Below, in pieces: positions 43,420-51,824 of a DNA stretch of 64,000 nt. A program made the translations under genes and the position numbers. The notes below the pieces were generated by a model, which was not told the origin of the DNA, did not search any database, and saw only the letters and a list, made by a program, of their open reading frames with translations. The stretch is taken from assembly GCF_004154955.1 (NCBI RefSeq), contig NZ_CP011524.1:3160507-3224506 (forward strand). The letters run 5' to 3'. The number at the start of each line of letters is the position of its first letter. Position 1 is the stretch's first letter. The stretch comes from Intestinimonas butyriciproducens (GTDB lineage: Bacteria > Bacillota > Clostridia > Oscillospirales > Oscillospiraceae).

Positions 43420-43734
43420 CTACAGACGGTAGCGTTTGCGCAGATATTCCAGAAAAGAGCACAGCTCCGTTCGGGCCGCCTCGGGCAGGTTGTCAAAATA
43501 GAGAAATCCGCTCTCCGTGTGCCGGATGGGCACCTCTTCTCTGGTCAGCCCCATGAGATAGTCCATTGACACGTTGAAATATTCAGCGAACTTTTTCTTC
43601 AGCGCGTCCTCAGGTTCATTGACATTGCGCTCATATTTGGACAGCGCACTCACTGAAATCCCCATCAATTCCGCAAATTCCTTCTGGCCGATCTTTCTGC
43701 CCTTTCGGAGCTCCGCCAGACGTTCACCCTCCAT
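43420..43734 (-). CDS. XRE-family transcriptional regulator
   Basis: A 104-residue protein with a helix-turn-helix domain at residues 5-60: LAELRKGRKIGQKEFAELMGISVSALSKYERNVNEP followed by FNVSMDYLMGLT. A short C-terminal region (NLPEAARTELCSFLEYLRKRYR) may dimerise or sense a ligand. The ATG at 43734 follows GGGGGT; a GTG 15 bases earlier is possible. It is divergent from a 119-residue protein of unknown function, which may be its target. Confidence 0.85.
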   Translation of the reverse strand: MEGERLAELRKGRKIGQKEFAELMGISVSALSKYERNVNEPEDALKKKFAEYFNVSMDYLMGLTREEVPIRHTESGFLYFDNLPEAARTELCSFLEYLRKRYRL

Positions 43735-43816
43735 TGCAATGACCCCCACTTCGGGAAAAGAGTATTCTCCCTCTCCACCTCATTTTTATATTCTGCCCAA
43801 ATCAGAAAATATTTAC

Positions 43817-43844
43817 TTGATAATGGCCGAATTCTGCGTATAAT
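43817..43844 (+). promoter_or_regulatory. Promoter for the 119-residue protein
   Basis: TTGATA, 16 bases and a perfect TATAAT (43839-43844), 40 bases before the ATG at 43884. Confidence 0.6.
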
Positions 43845-43883
43845 TAGTTTTGAATAGCAAATAACGGCGAATGGCGTGGTTTT

Positions 43884-44243
43884 ATGATTGAGCGTTTTCT
43901 TCTCCTGTCCGGCGGCTATTTTCCCGAAGCCCTGCGAAAGACCGTTCTCTTCCATGCGAAGGAGTCTATGGAACAGGCGAGGCGGGACGGCGCCCTTCTT
44001 TGGACGGATCTCCCCCTCTTCGACCTTTCCCCTCTCCCCTGGAGCCACGGTATCATCTCCATCCCCCGCTCTTTCTGGCAGCGCTTTGACACCGATCGCG
44101 CCTATTACGGCTGTCTGGTCCGTCGATCCGCTCAGGTCTGTATTCTGGCCCTCCATGCCGATCCCTACCATCGGGAACGGGTGGCCCTGGTCAGCGGGCT
44201 ATGCATGCTCCATGAGGTGCCTTTCTGTGCCCATCTCTTTTAG
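43884..44243 (+). CDS. Hypothetical protein, 119 residues
   Basis: The open frame starts MIERFLLLSGGYFPEALRK and ends LCMLHEVPFCAHLF. It has a good promoter and lies divergent to the XRE regulator. Composition is that of a soluble protein, with several aromatic residues and cysteines (YGCLVRRS, LCML). I recognise no domain, and no clear ribosome site is visible. I regard it as probably real because of its own promoter and its lack of overlap with other genes. Confidence 0.5.
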   Translation: MIERFLLLSGGYFPEALRKTVLFHAKESMEQARRDGALLWTDLPLFDLSPLPWSHGIISIPRSFWQRFDTDRAYYGCLVRRSAQVCILALHADPYHRERVALVSGLCMLHEVPFCAHLF

Positions 44244-44414
44244 CGCATCGTTCCAATATTCAAAACAATCCCTAAGTGCCCTGCTTATGGACGCAAGTGT
44301 GTTTGCTCCTGCCATACTCCGGAAATAAAAAAATTTCCCCCTCGACGGTTTTCCCCTTCTTTCTCTTACAGCTATGGTAAAATATGGTTATCAAAGCAGA
44401 AGGGAGTCCTCTCT

Positions 44415-45215
44415 ATGCAGTTTCTTCGCAAAAAAGGCCTCTTTGAGTCTGGCAGGGTGCTCTATCTGTCGGTGGACTCCCTGCGACCCAATCCCAATCA
44501 GCCCAGGACTCAATTTTCTCAGGAGGGCCTGGAGGAGCTATCCGCCAGTATTCAGGAGCACGGGATTCTCCAGCCTCTCTCAGTTCGGCGGGTTGAGGGC
44601 GGATATGAATTGGTTTCCGGAGAGCGGCGCCTCAGAGCCGCCAAGTTGGCAGGGCTGAGGGAGGTCCCCTGTATCGCGGTAGATGTAGATGATACCGCTT
44701 CCTCGCTTCTGGCCCTAGTGGAAAATCTACAGCGCCGGGATCTGGACTTTCTGGAGGAGGCCTTTGCGCTGGACAAGCTGATCCGCACCTATCACCTCTC
44801 CCAGGAGGAGGCGGCCCGGCGCATTGGGAAGTCCCAATCGGCAGTAGCCAACAAGCTGCGGCTCTTGAAGCTTCCTCCGGAAGCGCTGTACCTGCTCCGT
44901 GAGAGCGGACTTACTGAGCGTCACGCCCGGGCGCTGCTCCGCTTGGAGGGGAATGAGGCAAGGCTTTCCGCCCTTCGCCATGTGGCCGCCAATCACTTGA
45001 CGGTGGCCAAAACCGAGGCTTATGTGGAAAGCCTTCTTTCTCCCAAGCCGCAAAAGCGGAAGCCCACTTATCTGATTAAAGATGTGCGATTTTTCCTCAA
45101 TACCGTTACCCGTGGCCTCTCACTGATGAAGGGTGCCGGAATTGATGCTCAGTGTGGCCGGCAGGAGACTGCAGATGCCATTCTTCTCACCATCCGCATT
45201 CCAAAGTGCTCTTGA
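44415..45215 (+). CDS. noc: Noc-like ParB-family nucleoid occlusion protein
   Basis: A 266-residue ParB-fold protein. The CTP-binding ParB core runs from about residue 15 to 100, with box I YLSVDSLRPNPNQPRTQF and box II SGERRLRAAKLAGLREVPC. The helix-turn-helix follows (SQEEAARRIGKSQSAVANKLRLLKL near 135). It is a paralogue of parB two genes downstream, and in Firmicutes the second copy beside parAB is Noc, which keeps division away from the nucleoid. Assignment as Noc and not a second ParB rests on that context. The ATG follows AGAAGGGAG. Its terminator contains a parS site. Confidence 0.82.
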   Translation: MQFLRKKGLFESGRVLYLSVDSLRPNPNQPRTQFSQEGLEELSASIQEHGILQPLSVRRVEGGYELVSGERRLRAAKLAGLREVPCIAVDVDDTASSLLALVENLQRRDLDFLEEAFALDKLIRTYHLSQEEAARRIGKSQSAVANKLRLLKLPPEALYLLRESGLTERHARALLRLEGNEARLSALRHVAANHLTVAKTEAYVESLLSPKPQKRKPTYLIKDVRFFLNTVTRGLSLMKGAGIDAQCGRQETADAILLTIRIPKCS

Positions 45216-45234
45216 CAGGCTCCCCTCTTCTCCC

Positions 45235-45275
45235 CCGGCGGAATGTTTCACGTGAAACATTCCGCCGGCTTCTTT
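45235..45275 (+). terminator. Terminator of noc built on a parS palindrome
   Basis: A perfect 34-base palindrome (45235-45268) has parS at its centre and CCGGCGGAA arms outside, followed by CTTCTTTTT. On the RNA level this is a plausible intrinsic terminator for noc. Confidence 0.65.
45244..45259. other. parS site 1
   Basis: TGTTTCACGTGAAACA is an exact match to the bacterial parS consensus, the loading site for ParB. It lies inside the noc terminator. Confidence 0.95.
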
Positions 45276-45281
45276 TTGGAA

Positions 45282-45297
45282 TGTTTCACGTGAAACA
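45282..45297. other. parS site 2
   Basis: A second exact TGTTTCACGTGAAACA lies 38 bases after the first. Confidence 0.95.
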
Positions 45298-45308
45298 CGG
45301 AAATTTAG

Positions 45309-45337
45309 TTGAATTACCACGGCGCACGCATTATAAT
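45309..45337 (+). promoter_or_regulatory. Promoter of parA-parB
   Basis: TTGAAT, 17 bases and TATAAT (45332-45337) lie 12 bases after parS 2. A 26-base hairpin CGGGCACCCC/GGGGTGCCCG (45355-45380) follows in the leader. ParB bound at parS could influence this promoter. Confidence 0.65.
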
Positions 45338-45449
45338 AGAACCTGTTGAAATACCGGGCACCCCTGCAAGGGGGTGCCCGCCCGCTCCGGCCTTTGGTCC
45401 TCAATCCGCATTCCTTCCAACCTCCCGAAAGAAAGAGAGCAGGTGTCCC

Positions 45450-46226
45450 ATGGGAAAAACCATCGCAATCGTCAACCAGAAAGGCGGCGTCGGCAAAACC
45501 ACGACTTGCGTCAACTTGGCCGCCGCACTCAAGGCCCTGGACCGTCGCATCTTGGTCTGCGACTTTGACCCACAGGCCAACACCACTTCGGGATTTGGGG
45601 TCGATAAGACCGCCTCTTCCCCCTCCATCTACGATGTGCTGATCGACGGTGCCGACTGCCGGAAAGCCATCGTCCCCACCGTCTGGGCCGATGTGATCCC
45701 CTCCAACAAGGCTTTGGCCGGGGCCACTGTGGAGATGATCGGTATGTCCCGGCGGGAATATCTGCTCAAGGATGCTTTGGCTCCCTTCCATGAGGAATAT
45801 GACTACATCTTTGTGGACTGTCCCCCCTCGCTGGAACTTCTCACCCTCAACGCACTGTGCGCCGCAGACACCATTCTGGTTCCCGTTCAATGCGAATACT
45901 ACGCTCTGGAAGGCCTCAGCGACCTTCTCTCTACCATACGCATCGTAAAGCGGTCCCTGAATCCGGACATTGATCTGGAGGGGGTGGTCCTCACCATGTT
46001 TGACGGACGGACCAACCTTTCCATGCAGGTGGCGGAGGAGGTCAAACGTCATTTCCCCGGTAAGGTCTATGCCACGGTCATCCCCCGGAACGTCCGCCTC
46101 TCCGAAGCCCCCAGCCACGGGAAGCCTGTCACTGCCTACGACGGCCTTTCCCGGGGCGCCGAAGCCTATCGCGCCCTGGCGGAAGAGCTGGTGGAAAAGA
46201 ACGGCTGCGCAGTGACAAGAGTCTGA
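45450..46226 (+). CDS. parA: Chromosome-partitioning ATPase ParA (Soj)
   Basis: A 258-residue ParA. The deviant Walker A KGGVGKTTT is at residues 11-19, Walker A' DFDPQANTTSG near 38, and Walker B IFVDCPPSLELLT near 120. It forms ATP-dependent dimers on nucleoid DNA that ParB-parS complexes follow, and it regulates DnaA in Bacillus. The ATG at 45450 follows AGGTG; the longer frame upstream is leader sequence. It is followed by parB with an 81-base gap. Confidence 0.96.
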   Translation: MGKTIAIVNQKGGVGKTTTCVNLAAALKALDRRILVCDFDPQANTTSGFGVDKTASSPSIYDVLIDGADCRKAIVPTVWADVIPSNKALAGATVEMIGMSRREYLLKDALAPFHEEYDYIFVDCPPSLELLTLNALCAADTILVPVQCEYYALEGLSDLLSTIRIVKRSLNPDIDLEGVVLTMFDGRTNLSMQVAEEVKRHFPGKVYATVIPRNVRLSEAPSHGKPVTAYDGLSRGAEAYRALAEELVEKNGCAVTRV

Positions 46227-46307
46227 GCCCCGCCTGTTTTCCTGCGGCGCAAACGAGCTTTCTTTTGTCAAAACCCAAGTAAACTGTAACGTAGAAGGAG
46301 TGATCCT

Positions 46308-47192
46308 ATGGCATCAGAACGCGGCCTGGGCAAAGGTCTGGGCGCTCTGCTGGGCGACGCGGCCCTGCAATCCCAGGAGGGCGGCTCGGTCTCTCTCCCC
46401 CTGGCCCAGGTGGAGCCGGGCCTGAAACAGCCCCGGAAACGATTTGATGAAGAGACTCTGGCCGATCTGGCCGACTCTATTCGTACACACGGTATCATCC
46501 AGCCCCTTACTGTGCGGCGGCTGTCCTCCGGCTATTATCAGATCATCGCAGGCGAGCGCCGTTGGCGGGCCGCCAAGCTGGCCGGTCTGTCAGAGGTGCC
46601 CGCTGTCATCATAGAGGCCGACGATCGCAAGGTGATGGAGCTGGGCCTTATTGAAAACCTCCAGCGCGAGGACCTCAATCCCATGGAAGAAGCCATGGGA
46701 TATCGAACCCTAATGGAGGAATACGGTCTCACTCAGGAAGAGACTGCTCAGCGCGTAGGCAAATCACGCCCCGCTGTAGCAAATGCGCTGCGGCTGATCG
46801 CCCTGCCCGACGCCATCCGTCATCTTGTGGAAGAGGGACAGCTCTCCGCAGGCCATGCCAGAGCGCTTCTGAGCATCTCCAGCAGCACCCTTCAAAAAAA
46901 GCTGGCCCAAAAGATCATCGCCGAGGGACTCTCCGTCCGGCAGACCGAGGCCCTAGCAAAACGCTTTGCCAGAGAAGAGGCGCAGGAGGAAACCGCATAT
47001 GCAGCGCCGCCCGACCCCATGAAGCTCTATCGGGACGCCGCAGCGAAGGACCTCACCACCCGCTGGGGCAGAAAGGTCTCAATCACGATGGGGCCCAAAA
47101 AGGGAAAGCTGGAATTTGAGTTCTATAATGACGAAGACCTCACCGAGCTGTTGGACAGGCTCTCCGACCTGAGGGGAGGAGGCCAGTCTTGA
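46308..47192 (+). CDS. parB: Chromosome-partitioning protein ParB (Spo0J)
   Basis: A 294-residue ParB. It opens with the ParA-stimulating basic segment RGLGKGLGALLG, followed by the CTP-binding ParB domain with box II AGERRWRAAKLAGL near residue 80, IENLQREDLNPMEEA near 117, and the helix-turn-helix QEETAQRVGKSRPAVANALRLIAL near 143. The C-terminal dimerisation part ends in GKLEFEFYNDEDLTELLDRL. It loads at parS; three exact sites lie within 1.5 kb. The ATG follows AAGGAGTG. Confidence 0.96.
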   Translation: MASERGLGKGLGALLGDAALQSQEGGSVSLPLAQVEPGLKQPRKRFDEETLADLADSIRTHGIIQPLTVRRLSSGYYQIIAGERRWRAAKLAGLSEVPAVIIEADDRKVMELGLIENLQREDLNPMEEAMGYRTLMEEYGLTQEETAQRVGKSRPAVANALRLIALPDAIRHLVEEGQLSAGHARALLSISSSTLQKKLAQKIIAEGLSVRQTEALAKRFAREEAQEETAYAAPPDPMKLYRDAAAKDLTTRWGRKVSITMGPKKGKLEFEFYNDEDLTELLDRLSDLRGGGQS

Positions 47193-47746
47193 ACCGGGAA
47201 CCAGAAGAAAAGCAGGAGCATGAATCCGGAGGGCTCCAACACGCCGCCGAGCATGAGCGGCCCCATAAGCGGCTCTCCGTCATGAATTACCTCACCATCC
47301 TCTTTGCCGCCGCGTTTTTGCTGCTGCTCCTCAGCTATCTGATGCAGCAGCGCACCAACAGCGAAACCATCGAGGGGCTGAAACAGTCGGTTTCCGCCAT
47401 GCAGTCCATCGACAGCCTCCAAAAAGAAAAAGAGGGACTGGAGTCCCAAGTGGCATTGCTGGAGGAGCAGGTCGCCCACCTGGAAGGCCAGGTCAGCGCC
47501 CTCCAGAATGAAACTGCGGCGCTTCAGAGCGCCGCCGAGGAGCAAGCACACGCTGCCGAGGCCATGGACTGGTTCTGGAGAATTCAGCGGGAGCTCTCCC
47601 GGGGCCGTTACGGCTCAGCGCGTTCCCTGGTGGAGGCATTCCAGGCCACCGGCTTGGAGGACTGCCTGCCCACCGACCATCCTGCGGACCCTGAGGGTCC
47701 TTCCCCCGCCGAGCAGTATCAGGAGATCCTCGCCGTGCTATACTAA
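47189..47746 (+). CDS. Membrane-anchored coiled-coil protein
   Basis: A 185-residue protein. An acidic/basic N-terminus of about 30 residues precedes one transmembrane helix (YLTILFAAAFLLLLLSYLM, residues 34-52). A coiled coil follows at about 65-115, with heptads rich in L, E and Q (EKEGLESQVALLEEQVAHLE), then a helical tail. The start is a TTG overlapping the parB stop (TTGA) with GAGGGGAGGAGG upstream, so it is coupled to parB. The architecture recalls FtsL/DivIC or DUF-type division or envelope proteins. I do not assign it. Confidence 0.7.
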   Translation: MNREPEEKQEHESGGLQHAAEHERPHKRLSVMNYLTILFAAAFLLLLLSYLMQQRTNSETIEGLKQSVSAMQSIDSLQKEKEGLESQVALLEEQVAHLEGQVSALQNETAALQSAAEEQAHAAEAMDWFWRIQRELSRGRYGSARSLVEAFQATGLEDCLPTDHPADPEGPSPAEQYQEILAVLY

Positions 47747-47783
47747 GGCGTAGCCGAACAGATAGAACGCCCCCGAGGGCCTT

Positions 47784-47799
47784 TGTTTCACGTGAAACA
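47784..47799. other. parS site 3
   Basis: A third exact TGTTTCACGTGAAACA lies in the gap between the coiled-coil gene and serS. Confidence 0.95.
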
Positions 47800-47835
47800 T
47801 CCCAGCGCTGAACGACTAACAATGAGGTGAACAAC

Positions 47836-49143
47836 ATGTTGGATATCAAATTTATCCGCGAAAATCCCGAGGCGGTGAAAGAAAACATCCGGAAAAAATT
47901 CCAGGAGGAAAAGCTTCCCCTGGTTGACCAGGTGCTGGAACTGGATAGCCAAAACCGCCAGACCATTCAAGAGGCCCAAGACTTGAGGACCCAGAGAAAC
48001 ACCCTCTCCAAGCAGGTGGGAATGCTGATGGGGCAGGCCAAGAAGGACCCGTCCAAACTGGCAGAGGCTGAAGCCCTGAAGGCCAAAGTCACGGCCGACG
48101 CCCAGCGCCTGGCCGAATTAGAGGCACAGGAAACCGCCCTTGCTGAGGAGATCCGAAAAATCATGCTGGTGATCCCCCAGATCATCGACCCCTCCGTCCC
48201 CATTGGACCAGACGACTCCGCCAATGTGGAGGTCCAGCGTTTCGGTGAGCCACTGGCGCCCGACTTCGAAGTCCCTTACCACACCGACATCATGGAGTCC
48301 TTTGATGGCATCGATATGGACGCCGCCGGGCGGGTGTCCGGCTCCGGCTTCTATTATCTGCTGGGCGATATTGCCCGCCTCCACGAGGCTGTTCTGGCCT
48401 ATGGCCGGGACTTCATGATCGACAAGGGCTTCACCTACTGTATCCCCCCCTTCATGATCCACGGGAACGTAGTGGAGGGCGTGATGAGTCAGACCGATAT
48501 GGACGGCATGATGTATAAGATCGAAGGGGAAGACCTCTACCTCATCGGTACTTCTGAGCACTCGATGATCGGGCGCTTTATCGATCAGATCATTCCAGAG
48601 GAAAAGATCCCCCAGACCCTCACCTCCTACTCCCCCTGCTTCCGCAAGGAAAAGGGCTCCCACGGCATTGAAGAGCGGGGCGTCTACCGCATCCACCAGT
48701 TTGAAAAGCAGGAGATGATCGTAGTCTGCAGGCCCGAGGAATCCATGGACTGGTATGAAAAGCTATGGCGGTATTCTGTAGAGCTCTTCCGCAATTTTGA
48801 TATCCCCGTCCGGCAACTGGAGTGCTGCTCCGGCGACCTGGCCGATCTAAAGGTGAAATCCTGCGACATCGAGGCCTGGAGTCCCCGGCAAAAAAAATAC
48901 TTTGAAGTCTGTTCCTGCTCCAACCTGGGCGACGCCCAGGCCCGGCGGTTGAAAATCCGCATCCGGGGCGAGGATGGGAAAAATTATCTGGCCCACACCC
49001 TCAACAACACCTGTGTGGCCCCTCCCCGCATGCTCATCGCCCTCCTGGAAAACAATCTCCAGGCTGATGGCAGCGTAAAAGTCCCCAAGGTCCTCCAACC
49101 CTATATGGGAGGAAAGGCGCTCCTGGTCCCGAAGACAAAATAA
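47836..49143 (+). CDS. serS: Serine-tRNA ligase
   Basis: A 435-residue class II synthetase. The N-terminal helical arm (residues 30-100, rich in charged residues) contacts the long variable arm of tRNA-Ser. Motif 2 appears as YSPCFRKEKGSHGIEERGVYRIHQF near residue 260-285, and motif 3 as NNTCVAPPRMLIALLENN near 395. The ATG at 47836 follows GAGGTG; an in-frame GTG at 47827 overlaps that site. Only 89 bases separate it from the previous gene, and no T-box is present. Confidence 0.96.
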   Translation: MLDIKFIRENPEAVKENIRKKFQEEKLPLVDQVLELDSQNRQTIQEAQDLRTQRNTLSKQVGMLMGQAKKDPSKLAEAEALKAKVTADAQRLAELEAQETALAEEIRKIMLVIPQIIDPSVPIGPDDSANVEVQRFGEPLAPDFEVPYHTDIMESFDGIDMDAAGRVSGSGFYYLLGDIARLHEAVLAYGRDFMIDKGFTYCIPPFMIHGNVVEGVMSQTDMDGMMYKIEGEDLYLIGTSEHSMIGRFIDQIIPEEKIPQTLTSYSPCFRKEKGSHGIEERGVYRIHQFEKQEMIVVCRPEESMDWYEKLWRYSVELFRNFDIPVRQLECCSGDLADLKVKSCDIEAWSPRQKKYFEVCSCSNLGDAQARRLKIRIRGEDGKNYLAHTLNNTCVAPPRMLIALLENNLQADGSVKVPKVLQPYMGGKALLVPKTK

Positions 49144-49202
49144 GAACTGCCGCCCGCAGATCCCATACCCTTCCGCGTCTCCCGCTGAAAGAGAGGAATC
49201 CA

Positions 49203-50144
49203 ATGAGACCCCGATTTTTTCCCCTTGCCCTGGCGCTGTCCGTGCTGCTCGCCCTCCCCGCGGCCGCCTTTTCCGACGTGCCCGCAGACACCTGGTACGC
49301 CAGCAGCGCAGCCCAATGTCAACAGGCCGGCCTGCTCAAAGGCACCTCCTCAGACACCTTTTCCCCAGACAAAACCGTCACCTTGGCAGAGGTCATGACT
49401 GTGGCCGCCCGTCTGTCCTACCAGCAGTCAGGCGGAAACGGAGACCTCCCGACGGCTCCGGAGAGTTGGGGAACCGGTTCGATCAACACGCCTGCCGGTG
49501 CAGTCCTGCTCTCCTTCTCCTCTGAAGACCTGGACCACAAATTGTCCTATTATTTTGACAGTACCACACCCCGCCGTCTCCACCTGCTGCTGGAGGTGAA
49601 CAGCCAGGAATATAAAGCCCTCTCCCCCGCCGGCGGAGCCGCAGAGGTGAGTCTGACGCTGAATGGAGCCATTGTGCTCACAGGCTTCCTCGCACCCGCA
49701 TCCGACGGCACGCTCCGCATCGAGTTTACCGCCGCCGTAGGTCTCGACTACACTGCCTTCCACCGCGAACTCTCCTCTTTTCTTCCCGCACCGGCCCGTG
49801 GATTGTGGTATCGAAACGCCCTGTGGTATGCGCGCGAACACGGCCTGATGGACGCGCAGCCCATGGAAACCCCCTTTGAAGCCCCCGCCTCCCGGGAAGA
49901 ACTGGGGGAGTGGATCCTGTCCGCACTGCCAGCGGACTGTTTTCCCGCCACCACCACCGTGGACTCCCTCCCTGACACCGAAGATCCGGGCGTACTCACG
50001 CTTTACCGCGCGGGAATCTTCACCGGTGTGGATGCACAGGGTACGTTTGCAGGAAATCGCACCCTTACCCGCGCCGAACTGGCTGCCGTATTGGCCAGAG
50101 TTCTGGACCCACAGCAAAGAGTTTCCTTTAATTCCAGGAATTAG
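49203..50144 (+). CDS. Secreted SLH-domain-like protein
   Basis: A 313-residue exported protein. A signal peptide (FFPLALALSVLLALPAAAFS) ends near residue 24 and is followed directly by an SLH module, FSDVPADTWYASSAAQCQQAGLLKG. The middle, about residues 95-195, is a beta-rich region of unknown type. Two more SLH-like units follow (residues 195-245 with LWYRNALWYAREHGLM, then LYRAGIFTGVDAQGTFAGN), ending with RAELAAVLARVL. Cell-surface attachment is likely; the role is unknown. The ATG at 49203 follows AGAGAGGAA. Confidence 0.75.
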   Translation: MRPRFFPLALALSVLLALPAAAFSDVPADTWYASSAAQCQQAGLLKGTSSDTFSPDKTVTLAEVMTVAARLSYQQSGGNGDLPTAPESWGTGSINTPAGAVLLSFSSEDLDHKLSYYFDSTTPRRLHLLLEVNSQEYKALSPAGGAAEVSLTLNGAIVLTGFLAPASDGTLRIEFTAAVGLDYTAFHRELSSFLPAPARGLWYRNALWYAREHGLMDAQPMETPFEAPASREELGEWILSALPADCFPATTTVDSLPDTEDPGVLTLYRAGIFTGVDAQGTFAGNRTLTRAELAAVLARVLDPQQRVSFNSRN

Positions 50145-50199
50145 TTTCTATTTTTATGGTATTACACAGGCTGCTCATAACCAAAAGGAGGGTCAGATC

Positions 50200-50610
50200 A
50201 TGTATCAGGAAAAAACCAAAGGGTTTATCGCAGAGTTCAAGCAATTCATTGCCCGCGGCAACGTCATGGACATGGCGGTGGGCGTCATCGTCGGCGGCGC
50301 GTTCAAGGCCATTGCCGATTCCCTCACCGCCGATATCATCATGCCCGTCATTGGTATCTTTGTCAGCGAAAATTCTTTTGCGGACCTAAGCCTCACCGTG
50401 GGGACCGCCGTCATTACATATGGAAATTTCATTCAGGCTGTGCTCAATTTCCTCATTATGGCCCTTGTCGTATTCTGCCTGGTCAAGGGTATCAATCGCT
50501 TCCATCGCAAAAAGGAAGAGGCGCCCGCCGCTCCCCCGGCACCCGCCGAGCCCTCTGAGGAAGAAAAGCTCCTGATGGAGATCCGCGATTTGCTGAAGGA
50601 GCGGAAGTAA
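50200..50610 (+). CDS. mscL: Large-conductance mechanosensitive channel
   Basis: A 136-residue MscL. The amphipathic N-terminus KGFIAEFKQFIARGNVMDMAVGVIVGGAFKAI leads into TM1, and TM2 is QAVLNFLIMALVVFCLV near residues 87-105. The proline/alanine-rich linker and C-terminal helix (SEEEKLLMEIRDLLKER) are typical. It opens on hypo-osmotic shock to release solutes. The ATG follows AAGGAGGG. Confidence 0.95.
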   Translation: MYQEKTKGFIAEFKQFIARGNVMDMAVGVIVGGAFKAIADSLTADIIMPVIGIFVSENSFADLSLTVGTAVITYGNFIQAVLNFLIMALVVFCLVKGINRFHRKKEEAPAAPPAPAEPSEEEKLLMEIRDLLKERK

Positions 50611-50639
50611 CCTCTATTTCAATCCGCAAGGAGAACATT

Positions 50640-50987
50640 ATGCCTGACGAAAAGCAGAATCAGGACCCCGGTCAGCAGAGCGAACCTCCCGTCTACGCAT
50701 CTCCCGTCAAACGGGCCTGGGCATGGGTGGGAATCTCCTATATGCTCATCACCCTGGCCACCTTCACCTACTATCTGGCCACCGCGAGGATACTCACCGG
50801 CATAGGTCCTCTCCTCTTCTGCCCCGCGCTGGCGGGGCTGGGAGCCACCGCCGTACTGCGCTATCGCACCGGCGAAGGGCGGGGCGGACCGGTAGCCTGC
50901 GCCGTTCTGACCGCCCTCTGCGCGGTGCTGCTGCTCCTCAACCTGGGGATCGGTATTCCCGCACTGCTGCGGAATTTTGGAGGCTGA
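50640..50987 (+). CDS. Small membrane protein, 115 residues
   Basis: A hydrophilic N-terminus of about 28 residues (rich in Q, P and S) is followed by three hydrophobic segments at about 30-48 (WVGISYMLITLATFTYYLA), 54-72 and 87-108. It lies between mscL and rsmG in the same orientation, with AAGGAGAAC upstream of the ATG. I do not recognise it. Context suggests a small operon partner of unknown role. Confidence 0.6.
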   Translation: MPDEKQNQDPGQQSEPPVYASPVKRAWAWVGISYMLITLATFTYYLATARILTGIGPLLFCPALAGLGATAVLRYRTGEGRGGPVACAVLTALCAVLLLLNLGIGIPALLRNFGG

Positions 50988-50990
50988 GCC

Positions 50991-51701
50991 ATGACCGAAC
51001 AGCTAAAAGAGGGGCTGGCCCAATTGGGGCTTACACCGCCGGAAGGGGCCGTGGCACAGATGGCCCAGTACGCCGGACTGCTCCTGGAGCAAAACAAGGT
51101 GATGAATCTCACCGCCATCAAAGAGCCTGCGCAGGTGGCAGCCCTTCACTTTCTGGACTCCGCCGCCCTGCTGGGCTGTGCCGACCTGAGGGGAAAATCC
51201 CTGGTGGACGTGGGCACCGGCGCCGGTTTTCCCGGCATGGTGCTCAAGCTCATGGTCCCGGAGCTGCGGCTCACCCTGGTGGACAGTCTGGGCAAGCGCC
51301 TGGACTGGTTGGGCGAGGTGTGCGGAGCACTGGGACTGGAGGGGGTGGAGCGCCGTCACGCCCGCGCCGAGGAGCTCGCCCTCCAGTCGGGCTGGAGGGA
51401 CTCCTTTGACTTTGCAACGGCCAGAGCCGTGGCCGAGCTGCGGGTGCTGTGTGAGATCTGCCTCCCCTATGTAAAAGTGGGCGGCCGGTTCCTCGCCATG
51501 AAAGCCGCGGACTGCGACGAAGAACTCTCCGCTGCTGCACACGGTGCAGAGCTCCTGGGGGGGCGGCTTCTCCCCTCCTATCGGTACCATATCCCCGGCA
51601 CAGAGGTCGACCGAAGGGTCATCGTCGTGGAGAAGGTCGCCCCCACGCCCAAGGGCTATCCCAGACGTTGGGCCAAGATCCAGAAATCGCCTCTCTCCTG
51701 A
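50991..51701 (+). CDS. rsmG: 16S rRNA G527 methyltransferase RsmG
   Basis: A 236-residue SAM-dependent methyltransferase. Characteristic stretches are MNLTAIKEPAQVAALHFLDS near residue 35-55, the SAM-binding VDVGTGAGFPGMVLKL near 68, the second motif LTLVDSLGKRLDWL near 92 and the catalytic-site FATARAVAEL near 140. It makes m7G527 in 16S rRNA; loss gives low-level streptomycin resistance in other species. The ATG is three bases after the previous stop. mnmE and mnmG, usual neighbours in other Firmicutes, are absent from the window. Confidence 0.94.
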   Translation: MTEQLKEGLAQLGLTPPEGAVAQMAQYAGLLLEQNKVMNLTAIKEPAQVAALHFLDSAALLGCADLRGKSLVDVGTGAGFPGMVLKLMVPELRLTLVDSLGKRLDWLGEVCGALGLEGVERRHARAEELALQSGWRDSFDFATARAVAELRVLCEICLPYVKVGGRFLAMKAADCDEELSAAAHGAELLGGRLLPSYRYHIPGTEVDRRVIVVEKVAPTPKGYPRRWAKIQKSPLS

Positions 51702-51769
51702 CGACGGTCCGCCCGCCGGAACACCGCCGGCGCGCCCGAGAAGAAATTTCACATTTCGCATAAAATGAT

Positions 51770-51798
51770 TTGAACTATCTGATTGCAAATGGTATAAT
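51770..51798 (+). promoter_or_regulatory. Promoter of minD
   Basis: TTGAAC, 17 bases and TATAAT (51793-51798), 27 bases before the ATG. Confidence 0.7.
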
Positions 51799-51824
51799 AG
51801 TAACCATCTGGTAGGAGGCACTCT

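Noticed and set aside
45355..45380. Terminator in the parA leader
   Set aside because: The hairpin is strong but no T run follows; it is more likely a leader structure.
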